A DNA stretch of 64,000 bases from assembly GCA_944326035.1 (NCBI GenBank), contig CALVCS010000011.1:1-64000 (forward strand). Direction: 5' to 3'. Made by a program: the position numbers and the translations under genes. The number at the start of each line of letters is the position of its first letter. Position 1 is the stretch's first letter. The DNA is from an uncultured Alistipes sp. Lineage in GTDB: Bacteria; Bacteroidota; Bacteroidia; Bacteroidales; Rikenellaceae. Below the pieces are notes generated by a model that worked only from the letters and a program-made list of their open reading frames with translations, was not told the origin of the DNA and did not search any database. Positions 36,826 through 46,802 of this stretch are shown piece by piece.

Positions 36826-39552
36826 TTATTGCTGTTTCAGGGCGGCGTGAGCGGCGGCCAGACGGGCGATGGGCACCCGGAACGGCGAGCAGGAGACGTA
36901 GTTGAGGCCCGCATAGTGGCAGAACTCTACCGAGCTGGGTTCGCCCCCGTGTTCTCCGCAGATCCCGCATTTGAGGGTAGGTTTCACGCTGCGACCTTTG
37001 AAGACGGCTTCGCGAACGAGTTGTCCCACTCCGTTGACATCCAGAATCTGGAACGGGTCGTTTTTGAGAATCCCTTTTTCGAGGTAGGTCGGCAGAAACT
37101 TGGCCACGTCATCACGCGAGAAGCCGAGCGTCATCTGCGTCAGGTCGTTCGTTCCGAACGAGAAGAAGTCGGCCACTTCGGCGATCTGGTTGGCGGTCAC
37201 GGCGGCACGCGGAATTTCGATCATCGTACCGATCATGTATTCGATCACCTGATTGCGTTCTGCAAATACTTCGGCAGCCACGGCGTCGATTACCTTCTTC
37301 TGGTAGCGCAATTCTTTGTGGTTGCCCACCAGCGGAACCATAATTTCGACATGGACGTCGATACCTTTGGCTTTGGTGTTGAGCGCTGCTTCCAAGATGG
37401 CGCGAGCCTGCATTTCGGTGATTTCGGGATAGGTATTTCCCAAACGGCACCCACGGTGACCCAACATCGGGTTGACTTCGCTGAGGGCTTCCACCTTTTG
37501 TTTGATGACGTCGAACGAAACGCCCATTTCATCGGCCAGTTCTTGGATTTCGTGATCCTGATGCGGCACGAATTCGTGCAAAGGAGGATCGAGCAGACGT
37601 ACCGTTACGGGCAGGCCCTGCATGGTTTCGAACAGGCCTTCGAAGTCTCCGCGCTGCATGGGCAGCAGTTTGGCCAGGGCGGCGCGACGTCCGGCTTCGT
37701 CATCGGCCAGAATCATTTCGCGGACAGCCTTGATGCGGTCTCCTTCGAAGAACATGTGTTCCGTACGGCAGAGGCCGATCCCCTGGGCTCCGAAGCTGAA
37801 GGCCTGACGGGCATCGCGGGGCGTATCGGCGTTGGCGCGGACTTTCAGGTGGGCGAATTCATCGGCCAGTTCCATCAGTTTGGCGAAGTCGCCGCTCAGT
37901 TCGGCGTCTTTGGTGTCTACTTTTCCTTCGTAGATGATCCCGGTCGAACCGTTCATCGAGATCCAGTCGCCTTCTTTATAGGTTTTGTTGCCGACAGTGA
38001 CGGTGCGGTTTTTGTAGTCGATGATCAGATCGCCGGCCCCCGACACGCAGCATTTCCCCATCCCGCGGGCCACAACGGCTGCGTGAGAGGTCATCCCGCC
38101 CCGAGCGGTGAGGATCCCGTTCGATACATTCATCCCCTTGAGGTCTTCCGGAGAGGTTTCGATACGTACTAAGATGGTTTCCTTGCCTTGAGCGGCCCAT
38201 TTTTCGGCTTCTTCGGCGAAGAAGACGATCTGTCCGGTGGCAGCCCCCGGAGAGGCGGGCAACCCTTTGGTGATGATGTGGGCTTTCTTCAGGGAGGCGG
38301 CATCGAAGATCGGGTGCAGCAGTTCGTCCAGTTTGCCCGGTTCGACACGCAGTACGGCCGTTTTGGCATCGATCAATCCTTCCGAGAGCATATCCATGGC
38401 GATTTTGACCATGGCGGCACCGGTCCGTTTCCCGGTACGGGTCTGCAACATCCACAGTTTACCGTTCTGGATGGTAAACTCGATATCCTGCATATCGGTG
38501 AAATAGTCTTCCAGGTGTTGCTGGATTTCGTTCAGTTCGGCGAACGCAGCCGGCATGACTTCTTCGAGCGAAGGATATTTGGCCGAACGTTCGCTTTCGG
38601 AGATGCCCTGCAGTTCGGCCCAACGGCGCGAACCTTCGATGGTGATCTCCTGCGGTGTGCGGATCCCGGCCACGACGTCTTCGCCCTGGGCGTTCACCAG
38701 ATATTCGCCGTTGAAGAGGTTTTCGCCCGTTGCGGCATCCCGGGTGAAGGCTACCCCTGTTGCCGAGGTTTCGCCCATGTTCCCGAAGACCATGGCCTGT
38801 ACGTTGACGGCGGTACCCCAGTCAGCGGGGATATTGTTGAGTTTGCGGTAGAGGATGGCGCGTTCGTTCATCCAGCTGCTGAATACGGCGCAGATGGCCC
38901 CCCAAAGCTGTTCCCACGGATCGGTCGGGAAGTCCTGGCCGGTTACTTTTTTCACGGCGGCTTTGAAGCGAACGACCAGCTCTTTCAGATCGTCGGTCGT
39001 CAGTTCGGTGTCGTTTTTGACGCCTTTGGCTTTTTTGACTTCATCGATGATCTCTTCGAAGGGGTCTTCATCTTCTTTGCTTTGGGGTTTCATGTTCAAC
39101 ACCACATCTCCGTACATCTGTACAAAACGGCGGTATGAATCCCAAGCGAAACGAGGATTGCCGGTTTTTTGAGCCAGACCTTCGACGGCCTGGTCGTTGA
39201 GGCCCAGGTTGAGGATGGTATCCATCATCCCCGGCATCGAGGCGCGTGCGCCCGAACGAACCGACATCAACAACGGATTGGTGTTGCTGCCGAATTCCAT
39301 ACCCATAATCGCTTCCACCTGTTTCATGGCGGCTTCTACGTGCGGTTTGATCAGGCGGATCACCTCTTCGCGGCCATGACTGAAGTATTCGGCGCACACT
39401 TCGGTGGTGATGGTAAAGCCCGGGGGTACCGGAATGCCAATCAGGTTCATTTCGGCCAGATTGGCGCCTTTACCGCCCAGCAGTTCTCTCATTTTTCCAT
39501 TTCCTTCGGCTTGTTTGTTTCCGAAGGTGTAAACTCGTTTTTTGTTCGGCAT
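36826..39552 (-). CDS. ppdK: Pyruvate, phosphate dikinase
   Basis: PPDK interconverts pyruvate, ATP and phosphate with PEP, AMP and pyrophosphate, a common glycolytic/gluconeogenic step in anaerobic Bacteroidota. The N-terminal ATP-grasp domain has LLGGKGANLAEM and SVRSGARASMPGMMDTILNLG; the swivelling phosphohistidine domain carries GGMTSHAAVVARGMGK with the catalytic His; the C-terminal TIM barrel has GIGLCRTEHMFF, MIEIPRAA, FSFGTNDLTQMTLG and KCGICGEHGG with the catalytic Cys. 908 residues is the full normal length. Confidence 0.97.
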   Translation of the reverse strand: MPNKKRVYTFGNKQAEGNGKMRELLGGKGANLAEMNLIGIPVPPGFTITTEVCAEYFSHGREEVIRLIKPHVEAAMKQVEAIMGMEFGSNTNPLLMSVRSGARASMPGMMDTILNLGLNDQAVEGLAQKTGNPRFAWDSYRRFVQMYGDVVLNMKPQSKEDEDPFEEIIDEVKKAKGVKNDTELTTDDLKELVVRFKAAVKKVTGQDFPTDPWEQLWGAICAVFSSWMNERAILYRKLNNIPADWGTAVNVQAMVFGNMGETSATGVAFTRDAATGENLFNGEYLVNAQGEDVVAGIRTPQEITIEGSRRWAELQGISESERSAKYPSLEEVMPAAFAELNEIQQHLEDYFTDMQDIEFTIQNGKLWMLQTRTGKRTGAAMVKIAMDMLSEGLIDAKTAVLRVEPGKLDELLHPIFDAASLKKAHIITKGLPASPGAATGQIVFFAEEAEKWAAQGKETILVRIETSPEDLKGMNVSNGILTARGGMTSHAAVVARGMGKCCVSGAGDLIIDYKNRTVTVGNKTYKEGDWISMNGSTGIIYEGKVDTKDAELSGDFAKLMELADEFAHLKVRANADTPRDARQAFSFGAQGIGLCRTEHMFFEGDRIKAVREMILADDEAGRRAALAKLLPMQRGDFEGLFETMQGLPVTVRLLDPPLHEFVPHQDHEIQELADEMGVSFDVIKQKVEALSEVNPMLGHRGCRLGNTYPEITEMQARAILEAALNTKAKGIDVHVEIMVPLVGNHKELRYQKKVIDAVAAEVFAERNQVIEYMIGTMIEIPRAAVTANQIAEVADFFSFGTNDLTQMTLGFSRDDVAKFLPTYLEKGILKNDPFQILDVNGVGQLVREAVFKGRSVKPTLKCGICGEHGGEPSSVEFCHYAGLNYVSCSPFRVPIARLAAAHAALKQQ

Positions 39553-39634
39553 ATCGGTTTGCGTTTAAGAATGGTTGGCAAAAAGGAAAGGTTTGTTAAC
39601 GTCGATTTTTTAACAATTTCGGTTTATAGAGTCA

Positions 39635-39667
39635 CAAAGATAGCAAATTAATCGGGTTTCCCCAAAA
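39635..39667 (-). promoter_or_regulatory. Promoter of ppdK
   Basis: On the minus strand TTTTG (39667-39663), 20 nt, TATCTTTG (39642-39635): an excellent Bacteroidota promoter, giving an untranslated leader of roughly 75 nt. Confidence 0.78.
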
Positions 39668-39696
39668 CTAAAAGCAGGTAAATGGTTGCCGCTCTG

Positions 39697-40812
39697 TTAT
39701 TTTTCGAGGATGACCCACACCGGAAAATGATCGCTGAAGCCGCCGATGTAGCGTCCCCGGTCGAAGGTTCGTCGGGGGTATCCTCGTCGGGGCCCGGTCG
39801 GGTAGAACAGAAAATCGGGGGTGAAGAGGCCGTAATCGCCTTGAAACCGCCAGCCCTGGGGGTTGAACCAGGCGCGGTTGAAGAGAAAATAGTCGTACAC
39901 ATAACGTCGGTCACGGTAGATATAACTCCCTTCGCCGTGGCGTTCCAGGGCGATGAACGGGGTGAACAGCGCGTCGGATGCGGAGGAAGAGGGTGAAGAG
40001 GGGGGATCGGTTGTGGTTTCGGAGTTGGTTGCGGTATCGGGATCGGGAAGGGTTTCGGGCCAGGGTTGAATGCCTAAGGTTTTACGAGCCAAAGCGGAGC
40101 TGGGTGTCATATTCAGGTCGCCCATCAGGATGATTTTGGAGCGGGGATACCGGGCAGTGAGTTGTTGAAGCTGGTGCCTCAGGGTTTGGGCGGCCGCCTG
40201 ACGCCACGAAGAGCGATTCATCAACGAAGGCAGATGGGCGATCAACAGGGTGAGGGTGTCGTCTTGAAGACACCCCTGTACGCCGAGGATCGGACGGCTC
40301 AGCCCCGGCCCGGAGATATGGAACGTGCGTAACGGAAAGAATTGCGACCCCCGATACAATAAGGCGACGTTGATGCCGCGTGGGTCATTGCCCGGACGGA
40401 TCAGGTAGTTGTAACTGGTGTTCATCCGTGCCACCAGATCGCGTAAGACGGTCTCGTTTTCGATCTCGGCCAGACCGACCAGGTCGGCTTTCAGGCTGTC
40501 GAGCACCTGAGCGATATGGCGAACCTTTTGATGGTAACGTTCCGAGTTCCATCGATAGGGGCCGGTGGGGGTATAAAGGTCGTGAGAACGGGCGGTCGAA
40601 GGGAGGGTGTCAAAGAAATTTTCGGTGTTATAAAAGGCCAGGACGATGCGTTGAGGGGCGGGTTTTGGAGAATGGGTCAGGGGTTCCGTATCGGGATGGG
40701 CGGTTGCCAGGGCCGGGAAGCTCCCTATTAGACAGAGCAGAAGGATGACAAGCCTTCGGAGCCTGCGATACGGATATTGGAGGGAATTTATCGGATCAAC
40801 CCGGTGTTTCAT
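39697..40812 (-). CDS. Secreted endonuclease/exonuclease/phosphatase family protein
   Basis: EEP-fold hydrolases cleave phosphodiester or phosphoester bonds in nucleic acids, lipids or sugars. The motifs are present in order: FYNTENFFD, GLAEIEN (metal-binding Glu), LLIAHLPS, ILMGDLNMTP and, at the end, GGFSDHFPVWV with the catalytic Asp-His. A signal-like hydrophobic N-terminus (VILLLCLIGSFPALATA) indicates export. Residues ~255-285 are a Pro/Ser/Thr/Asp-rich insertion (TNSETTTDPPSSPSSSASD) absent from typical family members. The product is 371 residues long. Substrate unknown. Confidence 0.88.
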   Translation of the reverse strand: MKHRVDPINSLQYPYRRLRRLVILLLCLIGSFPALATAHPDTEPLTHSPKPAPQRIVLAFYNTENFFDTLPSTARSHDLYTPTGPYRWNSERYHQKVRHIAQVLDSLKADLVGLAEIENETVLRDLVARMNTSYNYLIRPGNDPRGINVALLYRGSQFFPLRTFHISGPGLSRPILGVQGCLQDDTLTLLIAHLPSLMNRSSWRQAAAQTLRHQLQQLTARYPRSKIILMGDLNMTPSSALARKTLGIQPWPETLPDPDTATNSETTTDPPSSPSSSASDALFTPFIALERHGEGSYIYRDRRYVYDYFLFNRAWFNPQGWRFQGDYGLFTPDFLFYPTGPRRGYPRRTFDRGRYIGGFSDHFPVWVILEK

Positions 40813-40846
40813 GCGTTTGAATATAGCGGAAAATCCCGGATTTCAC

Positions 40847-40854
40847 TACCTTTG
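40847..40854 (+). promoter_or_regulatory. Bacteroidota -7 element for the GT87-like gene
   Basis: TACCTTTG, 44 bp before the first ATG. A TTTG at 40816-40819 is further upstream than the optimal spacing. Confidence 0.5.
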
Positions 40855-40898
40855 AAGCGAAAAATGGGACGGAAAATACCGAACTTCCCGCAGATATA

Positions 40899-42077
40899 AT
40901 GCCAATCGACTACGCTATGCGCTCTTTTTTCACCGCCCTCGACCGTTTTTTCATGAATCGACGGAACCTCTATCTGTTGGGGTTTTTGTTGACATTCGGC
41001 CTCAGCTTCTCGGAGGTCATGCGCGGCAAGCAGTTCAATTTTATGATTTTCTCCGATGCGACGCTCGATTTCTGGCGGGGAATCGTCCCGTACGGAAGCG
41101 ATTGGGCCGCAGCTCATCACGACTACTATCTGTACGGTCCGCTGTTTAACCTGCTTTTTACGCCGTTCGCGCTTTTGCCGGCCTGGTTGGGCCCGTTCGT
41201 TTGGAATCTCTTCAACTATACGCTCTATTTTCTGGCGATCTTTACCCTGCCGGAACGCTATACGGTGCGCCAGAAACGGAATATGTACCTCTATACCATG
41301 CTGATTCTGGCAACGACCCAACTCTCGTTCCAGTATAATGTGGCGGTGGCGTATCTGTTTGTCTTTGCGTTCAGTCTGCTGGAACGTGGACGGGCCGGAT
41401 GGGCCATTGCCTTGATTCTGATTTCCGGATTTACCAAAGTATATGGGGTCTTTCAGTTGGGATTGTTGCTGTGTTATCCTCGTTTTTGGCGCAATATGGG
41501 GTATGTGTTGGGAATCGCCCTGCTCTATTTCCTGCTGCCGATGGTGAAGATCCCCGCCGAGTCGCTGTTGGATTACTATCGCGCCTGGATCGACGGACTG
41601 AATGTGCATTATGGAACCCGTGTCTTCGAAACCTTTTTCAATATACGGGTTCTCTTCCCGACCTTGCCCTCCTATATGCATTATGTGCAGGGTGGTATTC
41701 TGATCGTTCTGGCCGGATTGTTGGGCGCGTGTCGGCGCCGATGGAGCGATCCGGCCTTCCGGGCTCAAGCCCTCGGGATCCTGATGGGGTATGTCATCCT
41801 GTTCAGTAATTCCGTGGAAAAACATACCTATGTCATCGCCCTGTTGGGGTATCTGATTTGGTACGGCAGCCGAACCCCCCGTTTCTGGGATAAATGGCTC
41901 TATTGGGCCAACTTCGTGGTGTTGGTATGGATGCCGGTGGATCTGCTCTTCCCGGTAAGATGGATGCATTTTTTCTTCGATACCCTGGATCTGAATCAGT
42001 GGCTTTTCCTGGTGACCTGGCTGCGGATGGTGTGGATTACCCTCGGGCCTCGGCGGATCGCCTGGCGGGAAGGTTGA
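40899..42077 (+). CDS. Polytopic membrane protein, GT87/DUF2029-like mannosyltransferase family
   Basis: A 392-residue protein with about nine to ten hydrophobic helices. The pattern after the first helix, MIFSDATLDFWRGIVPYG then YGPLFNLLFTPFALLP, matches the GT87/DUF2029 family of polyprenyl-phosphate-dependent glycosyltransferases, where the acidic residue near the first loop is catalytic. AISLIKPY-type motifs of the family are represented by LILISGFTKVYGVFQ. Two starts are possible (40899 and 40917). Acceptor and sugar unknown. It precedes gyrA by 93 bp. Confidence 0.78.
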   Translation: MPIDYAMRSFFTALDRFFMNRRNLYLLGFLLTFGLSFSEVMRGKQFNFMIFSDATLDFWRGIVPYGSDWAAAHHDYYLYGPLFNLLFTPFALLPAWLGPFVWNLFNYTLYFLAIFTLPERYTVRQKRNMYLYTMLILATTQLSFQYNVAVAYLFVFAFSLLERGRAGWAIALILISGFTKVYGVFQLGLLLCYPRFWRNMGYVLGIALLYFLLPMVKIPAESLLDYYRAWIDGLNVHYGTRVFETFFNIRVLFPTLPSYMHYVQGGILIVLAGLLGACRRRWSDPAFRAQALGILMGYVILFSNSVEKHTYVIALLGYLIWYGSRTPRFWDKWLYWANFVVLVWMPVDLLFPVRWMHFFFDTLDLNQWLFLVTWLRMVWITLGPRRIAWREG

Positions 42078-42112
42078 ACCGCGGTGTCCGACGGGAAAAA
42101 GTGCCCTCGCCG

Positions 42113-42144
42113 TTTTGTGGTTATCTAAAAAATGAGTACTTTAG
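42113..42144 (+). promoter_or_regulatory. Promoter of gyrA
   Basis: TTTTG (42113-42117), 19 nt, TACTTTAG (42137-42144; one mismatch to TAnnTTTG), 27 bp before the ATG. Confidence 0.65.
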
Positions 42145-42170
42145 CGGGATGATTTTGAAGACCTGTATAT

Positions 42171-44729
42171 ATGGCTGAAGAAGAAAAAGGAGAAAGAATT
42201 ATTAAAATCAATATAGAGGAGGAGATGAAGACCGCCTACATCGACTATTCGATGTCGGTGATTGTGTCGCGTGCTCTGCCCGATGTGCGGGATGGCCTCA
42301 AACCGGTGCATCGCCGTATTTTGTACGATATGAGCAACGAACTGAATCTCTATTCCGACAGACCTCATCGTAAATCGGCTCGTATCGTCGGGGATGTGCT
42401 CGGGAAATTCCACCCGCACGGCGACTCTTCCGTCTATGAAGCCATGGTGCGTATGGCGCAGGAGTGGAATATGCGTTATATGCTGGTGGACGGTCAGGGT
42501 AACTTCGGGTCGGTGGACGGTGATGGCGCCGCTGCCATGCGTTACACCGAAGCCCGTATGCAGAAGATTGCCGACGAGGTGATGGCCGATATCGATAAGG
42601 ATACGGTCGACTTCCGTCCCAACTTCGACGAAACGTTGCGGGAACCGGAAGTGTTGCCGACCAAAATCCCCTTGTTGCTGGTCAATGGAGCCTCCGGGAT
42701 CGCCGTGGGGATGGCTACCAATATGCCGCCTCACAACCTTTCCGAAGTGTTGGACGCCACCTGCGCCTATATCGACAATCCGGATATCGAAATTTCGGAG
42801 CTGTTGCACTATGTGAAAGCCCCCGATTTCCCGACCGGCGGGATCGTCTATGGATATGAAGGGGTTCGCGAGGCGTATGAAACGGGTCGGGGACGGATTG
42901 TGATCCGCTCCAAGACCGAGATCGAACATACCTCGACAGGGCGCGAATGCATCGTGGTGACCGAAATTCCCTATATGGTCAACAAGGCCGAAATGATCCG
43001 TCGCATCGCCGATATGATCAACGAAAAGAAGATCGACGGGATTGCCTACATCAACGATGAAAGCGATCGTCAGGGGATGCGTATCGTGATGATCCTCAAG
43101 CACGATGCCGTGGCCAGCGTGGTGCTGAACAATCTGTACAAACATACCCAGTTGCAGAGTTCGTTCCCGGTGAACAACATCGCCTTGGTGGACGGACGCC
43201 CCATGTTGTTGAACCTGAAGGATCTGATCAAATACTTCGTACGTCACCGTCATGATGTGGTCGTGCGTCGTACGCGTTATGATCTGAACCAGGCCGAAAA
43301 ACGGGCCCATGTCCTGGAAGGGTTGCTCATCGCGGTGGACAATATCGACGAGGTGATCCGGATCATCCGGGCAGCGGAAAATCCCGATGCGGCGAAAGCC
43401 TCTTTGATGGAACGTTTCTCGTTGAGCGAAGCGCAGGCGGCCGCCATCATCGATATGCGATTGCGGGCGCTGACCGGTCTGGAACGGGACAAACTGAAAG
43501 CCGAATACGAAGAAGTATCCAAACTGATCGCTTATTTGCGGGAAGTGTTGGGAAGCGAAGCCCTGCAGATGAAAGTCGTGCGTGACGAACTGGTCGAAAT
43601 CAAGGAAAAATATGGGGATGCCCGTCGGACCGAAGTGGTGCTGAGCGCGGAAGAGTTCAACCCCGAAGATTTCTATGCTGACGACGAGATGGTGATCACC
43701 ATCTCCCATATGGGCTATATCAAACGGACCCCGCTGACCGAATACCGGACCCAAAACCGTGGAGGTGTCGGGATGAAGGGCAGTGCGACGCGTGACGAAG
43801 ATTTCATCGAACATATCTACGTGACGACCATGCACAACACCATGCTCTTCTTCACGGAAAAAGGGCGTTGCTACTGGTTGAAAGTGTACGATATTCCGGA
43901 AGGTGCCCGGGCCTCCAAAGGTCGGGCCATCCAGAATGTGATCCAGATCGAACCCGACGACAAGGTTCGGGCATACATCAATGTCCGTCGGCTGGATGAC
44001 AAAGACTACGTGAACAGCAACTATATCATTATGTGTACCAAGGAGGGGATCGTGAAGAAAACCTGCTTGGAAGCCTATTCTCGTCCTCGTCAGAATGGCG
44101 TGAATGCCATTACCATCAAAGAGGGTGACCAGTTGTTGGAAGCCAAGCTGACCAGCGGAAACTGTGAAGTGATCATTGCGGCCCGCGAAGGAAAGGCGAT
44201 TCGCTTCAATGAATCGCAGGTTCGTCCGATTGGTCGTACGGGCGCCGGTGTCAAAGGAATCACCATCGACGAAGGCGACGAAGTGGTCGGCATGGTTTGT
44301 ATCGAACCGGATAGCCAGGAAGATATTTTGGTGGTTTCGGAAAATGGATATGGGAAACGGACCAACCTGGAAGACTACCGGATTACCAATCGCGGTGGAA
44401 AAGGGGTCAAAACTTTGCAGATTACAGAAAAAACCGGTAAATTGATCGCCATAAAAGCTGTGTGTGACGACAACGACCTGATGATTATCAATCGGTCGGG
44501 GTTGACTATTCGTATTCCGGTGAGCGATGTTCGTCTGTCGGGACGTGCCACACAGGGTGTTAAGGTGATTAATCTGCGGTCGGGCGATTCGATCGCTTCG
44601 GTGATTCCGGTTCCTAAAAGTGAAGAAGATGAAGCCGTAACTGCCGGAGAAGGAACGGGAGAAGAGACCGGAGAATCGGCCCTCTCACAAACCCTAGAAA
44701 GTTCTACCACAACGGAAGAACAACCATAA
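42171..44729 (+). CDS. gyrA: DNA gyrase subunit A
   Basis: GyrA cuts and rejoins DNA while introducing negative supercoils. The breakage-reunion domain has [20 protein letters not shown], the quinolone-determining segment [17 protein letters not shown] and the catalytic tyrosine Y125 in AMRYTEARM. The C-terminal part contains the beta-pinwheel repeats, including the GyrA-box-type [10 protein letters not shown] around residue 525, which separates it from ParC. S86 (E. coli S83 position) is the wild-type serine; the residue equivalent to D87 is E90, a common natural variant. A Glu/Thr-rich tail closes the 852 residues. Confidence 0.96.
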   Translation: MAEEEKGERIIKINIEEEMKTAYIDYSMSVIVSRALPDVRDGLKPVHRRILYDMSNELNLYSDRPHRKSARIVGDVLGKFHPHGDSSVYEAMVRMAQEWNMRYMLVDGQGNFGSVDGDGAAAMRYTEARMQKIADEVMADIDKDTVDFRPNFDETLREPEVLPTKIPLLLVNGASGIAVGMATNMPPHNLSEVLDATCAYIDNPDIEISELLHYVKAPDFPTGGIVYGYEGVREAYETGRGRIVIRSKTEIEHTSTGRECIVVTEIPYMVNKAEMIRRIADMINEKKIDGIAYINDESDRQGMRIVMILKHDAVASVVLNNLYKHTQLQSSFPVNNIALVDGRPMLLNLKDLIKYFVRHRHDVVVRRTRYDLNQAEKRAHVLEGLLIAVDNIDEVIRIIRAAENPDAAKASLMERFSLSEAQAAAIIDMRLRALTGLERDKLKAEYEEVSKLIAYLREVLGSEALQMKVVRDELVEIKEKYGDARRTEVVLSAEEFNPEDFYADDEMVITISHMGYIKRTPLTEYRTQNRGGVGMKGSATRDEDFIEHIYVTTMHNTMLFFTEKGRCYWLKVYDIPEGARASKGRAIQNVIQIEPDDKVRAYINVRRLDDKDYVNSNYIIMCTKEGIVKKTCLEAYSRPRQNGVNAITIKEGDQLLEAKLTSGNCEVIIAAREGKAIRFNESQVRPIGRTGAGVKGITIDEGDEVVGMVCIEPDSQEDILVVSENGYGKRTNLEDYRITNRGGKGVKTLQITEKTGKLIAIKAVCDDNDLMIINRSGLTIRIPVSDVRLSGRATQGVKVINLRSGDSIASVIPVPKSEEDEAVTAGEGTGEETGESALSQTLESSTTTEEQP

Positions 44730-44759
44730 ATCGAATGTTAATTTAAAAAGAACTCGAGT

Positions 44760-46070
44760 ATGAAACGTGTAGTTGTGTTGATAACGGTTGCTTTGCTGGG
44801 GAGCATGGGTCTCGCTCAGGCGCAAAAAGTCAACGAAGTCGCGCTGTCCAAAAAAATCGAAAAGTTGGAAGCCGACAGTAAGGATGCCAAGAAAAATGGC
44901 AAAGCCAGTCTGTGGTTGAATATGGGGAAAGCCTATTATGACGCTGGCGCTGCTATTACCTCTCAGGTATACCGCGGGATGGATGAAGTGTACACCATGT
45001 TGACGTTCGGTGCAGCATCTGTCGATACGGTAAAGACGGTGGAAGGCAAAGAATATAAAGTATCGAGCTTCCCGTATGTCGATCTCTATTTCGATAATGG
45101 ACTGCTGGCCTTCTGGGATATTACCAAACCGGTTTTTGAAGGCGACCTGGACAAATCGGCTGAAGCTTATCAAAAAGCGGCAGAACTGGATAAATCCAGG
45201 GGAACGATCACCAAAGCTTCGGAAGGTTTGCAGGCTGTCGTAAACACCTACAAGCAGATCGCCGACAATGAATACGCTCAGCGTCAGTTTAAAACGGCGG
45301 CTGCCTATTTTGCCAAGGCCTATGATTTGGCGAGCGGTTCGGTCTTGAACAAAATCGATACGCTGGCTGGATACAATGCCGGACTGTTGGCTACGGTGGT
45401 GATGGACTATCCGATGGGGGAAAAATATCTGAATGAAGCCGCTTCGCATGATTACACCATGGACGGCGATGTATATTATTACCTGTCGATCTGCTATAAC
45501 GGGGAAAACAAAACCGAAGAAGCTAAAAAGGTATTGCAGGACGCTTTGGCCAAATATCCGAAAAATACCAAGATCATCGAAGGGTTGCTGAATGTATATG
45601 CCAATACGGGCGAAGATCCGACGGCGATTATTCCGTTGGTAGAAACGGCCATTGCCGAAGATCCGACCAATGCGGAACTGTATGCCGGTCTGGGTCGTGT
45701 CAATGAAAAATTGGGCAAATTGCCGGAAGCGATTGCCGCCTTCCAGAAAGCCGTTGAATTGTTGCCCGATGATTTCAGCACCAACTTCAACCTGGGTCTG
45801 ACCGTGATTAAATATGCGGACGAACTGGCCAAGATTCTCAATGAACAGCGTTTCACCAGCCAGGAAGCCTATAATGCTGAATTGGCTAAGGTGTATGCCG
45901 CTTACGAAAAATCCATCGTTCCGCTGGAAAAGGCCCACTCGATCGATCCGAAAGATGTGGCCAGCGTGGAATTGCTGAAGAACGTCTTCTTCCGTCTGCG
46001 TGACGAAGCGCCCAGCATGATGGATAATTACAATAAATATAACGAACTGTTCCAGTCGATGCAGGAATAG
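44760..46070 (+). CDS. Exported tetratricopeptide-repeat protein
   Basis: A 436-residue protein with a clear signal peptide (MKRVVVLITVALLGSMGLAQAQ) and several TPR units, most obvious at NAELYAGLGRVNEKLGKLPEAIAAFQKAVELLPDD-like positions 300-335 and DVYYYLSICYNGENKTEEAKKVL near 240. TPR proteins are scaffolds for protein-protein contacts; the partner is unknown. It begins 30 nt after gyrA and shares its transcript, a link that is positional rather than functional. A strong terminator follows. Confidence 0.9.
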   Translation: MKRVVVLITVALLGSMGLAQAQKVNEVALSKKIEKLEADSKDAKKNGKASLWLNMGKAYYDAGAAITSQVYRGMDEVYTMLTFGAASVDTVKTVEGKEYKVSSFPYVDLYFDNGLLAFWDITKPVFEGDLDKSAEAYQKAAELDKSRGTITKASEGLQAVVNTYKQIADNEYAQRQFKTAAAYFAKAYDLASGSVLNKIDTLAGYNAGLLATVVMDYPMGEKYLNEAASHDYTMDGDVYYYLSICYNGENKTEEAKKVLQDALAKYPKNTKIIEGLLNVYANTGEDPTAIIPLVETAIAEDPTNAELYAGLGRVNEKLGKLPEAIAAFQKAVELLPDDFSTNFNLGLTVIKYADELAKILNEQRFTSQEAYNAELAKVYAAYEKSIVPLEKAHSIDPKDVASVELLKNVFFRLRDEAPSMMDNYNKYNELFQSMQE

Positions 46071-46090
46071 GCTGGATCGCGAACCAGAAT

Positions 46091-46125
46091 AAAAAAGAGG
46101 GCCCTAATGAAGGGCCCTCTTTTTT
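46091..46125 (+). terminator. Terminator of gyrA-TPR unit
   Basis: A perfect 15-bp inverted repeat including A6 and T6 tails around the core GAGGGCCCT / AGGGCCCTC, loop AATGA. Confidence 0.9.
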
Positions 46126-46350
46126 TGGGGGAGGGAGGGGAGGACGATAGGCTTTGATTCCGGATTGGCGCCAGGGGTAAGCTGGGAGGATTACCCCGCC
46201 CGAACCCGTTTTCTACCCAGAATCTTCGAACGTCGCGTTTTCGCATTCGCAGCCCCGGATGACCATACCTCCTGAGCCAGGAAAAGAGACTCTTCCGTGC
46301 CGTCATTTCTCACTCTCTTGTTGAAATCTCAGTCTTCGGCGTTTCTGGCT

Positions 46351-46496
46351 CGACTTCCAAGTCCCGACCTCCAAGCCCTGACCTCCAAGCCCTGACCTCC
46401 AAGCTACGATTTCCGAGCCCCGAGCCCCGACCTCCGAGCCCCGACCTCCGAGCCCCGACCTCCGAGTCCCGACCTCCGGCCTCGACTTCCGAGCCC
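46351..46496. repeat. 14-bp minisatellite, about ten units
   Basis: Consensus CGACCTCCGAGCCC. Units at 46351, 46365, 46379, 46393, 46407, then a half unit CGAGCCC (46421-46427), and 46428, 46442, 46456, 46470 (13 bp) and 46483. The first four carry CCAAG in place of CCGAG, so there are two sub-families. A 14-bp period breaks any reading frame, so the array is non-coding. Confidence 0.85.
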
Positions 46497-46732
46497 GGCC
46501 TTCTGGACCCCGCATCCTGACCTCTGTAGGCCAGCTCTTGTCCTCGCGCTCTACACGCCGAACGGTTAGTCGCGGGTTGCGGGACAATGAAACGGCGAGT
46601 TGTTTCGTTGTAAGGACGGGAGCAAACCAACGCCCCGAGAACGTCGACCGTTCCAGCACGTGGTGAAAACGTTCTCGGAAGGATTTGCACGGTAGTTCGG
46701 CCGGTAGGGAGACGTTGAATAGTGGTCGAAAA

Positions 46733-46764
46733 TTTTGCAGGTCCCTCCCGAAAGATTAACTTTG
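46733..46764 (+). promoter_or_regulatory. Promoter of the suf operon
   Basis: TTTTG (46733-46737), exactly 19 nt, TAACTTTG (46757-46764), about 39 bp before sufB: a near-ideal Bacteroidota promoter. I see no obvious iron- or redox-regulator palindrome around it. Confidence 0.8.
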
Positions 46765-46802
46765 TCGTTTGAATTGCTTATTAGATACGGAAGGAGATTC
46801 CG

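Larger units (their letters stand above)
46071..46802. other. Long intergenic region with a minisatellite
   Basis: Contains the terminator of the gyrA-TPR unit (46091), a 14-bp minisatellite (46351-46496) and the suf promoter (46733). The open frames on the minus strand around 46303-46690 derive from the repeat and are not convincing genes. Nothing else recognised. Confidence 0.6.

Noticed and set aside
46303-46690. Minus-strand frames of 118 and 126 codons over the minisatellite
   Set aside because: Two overlapping frames share the repeat; the 14-bp period prevents a regular protein repeat, and neither has a plausible start context.
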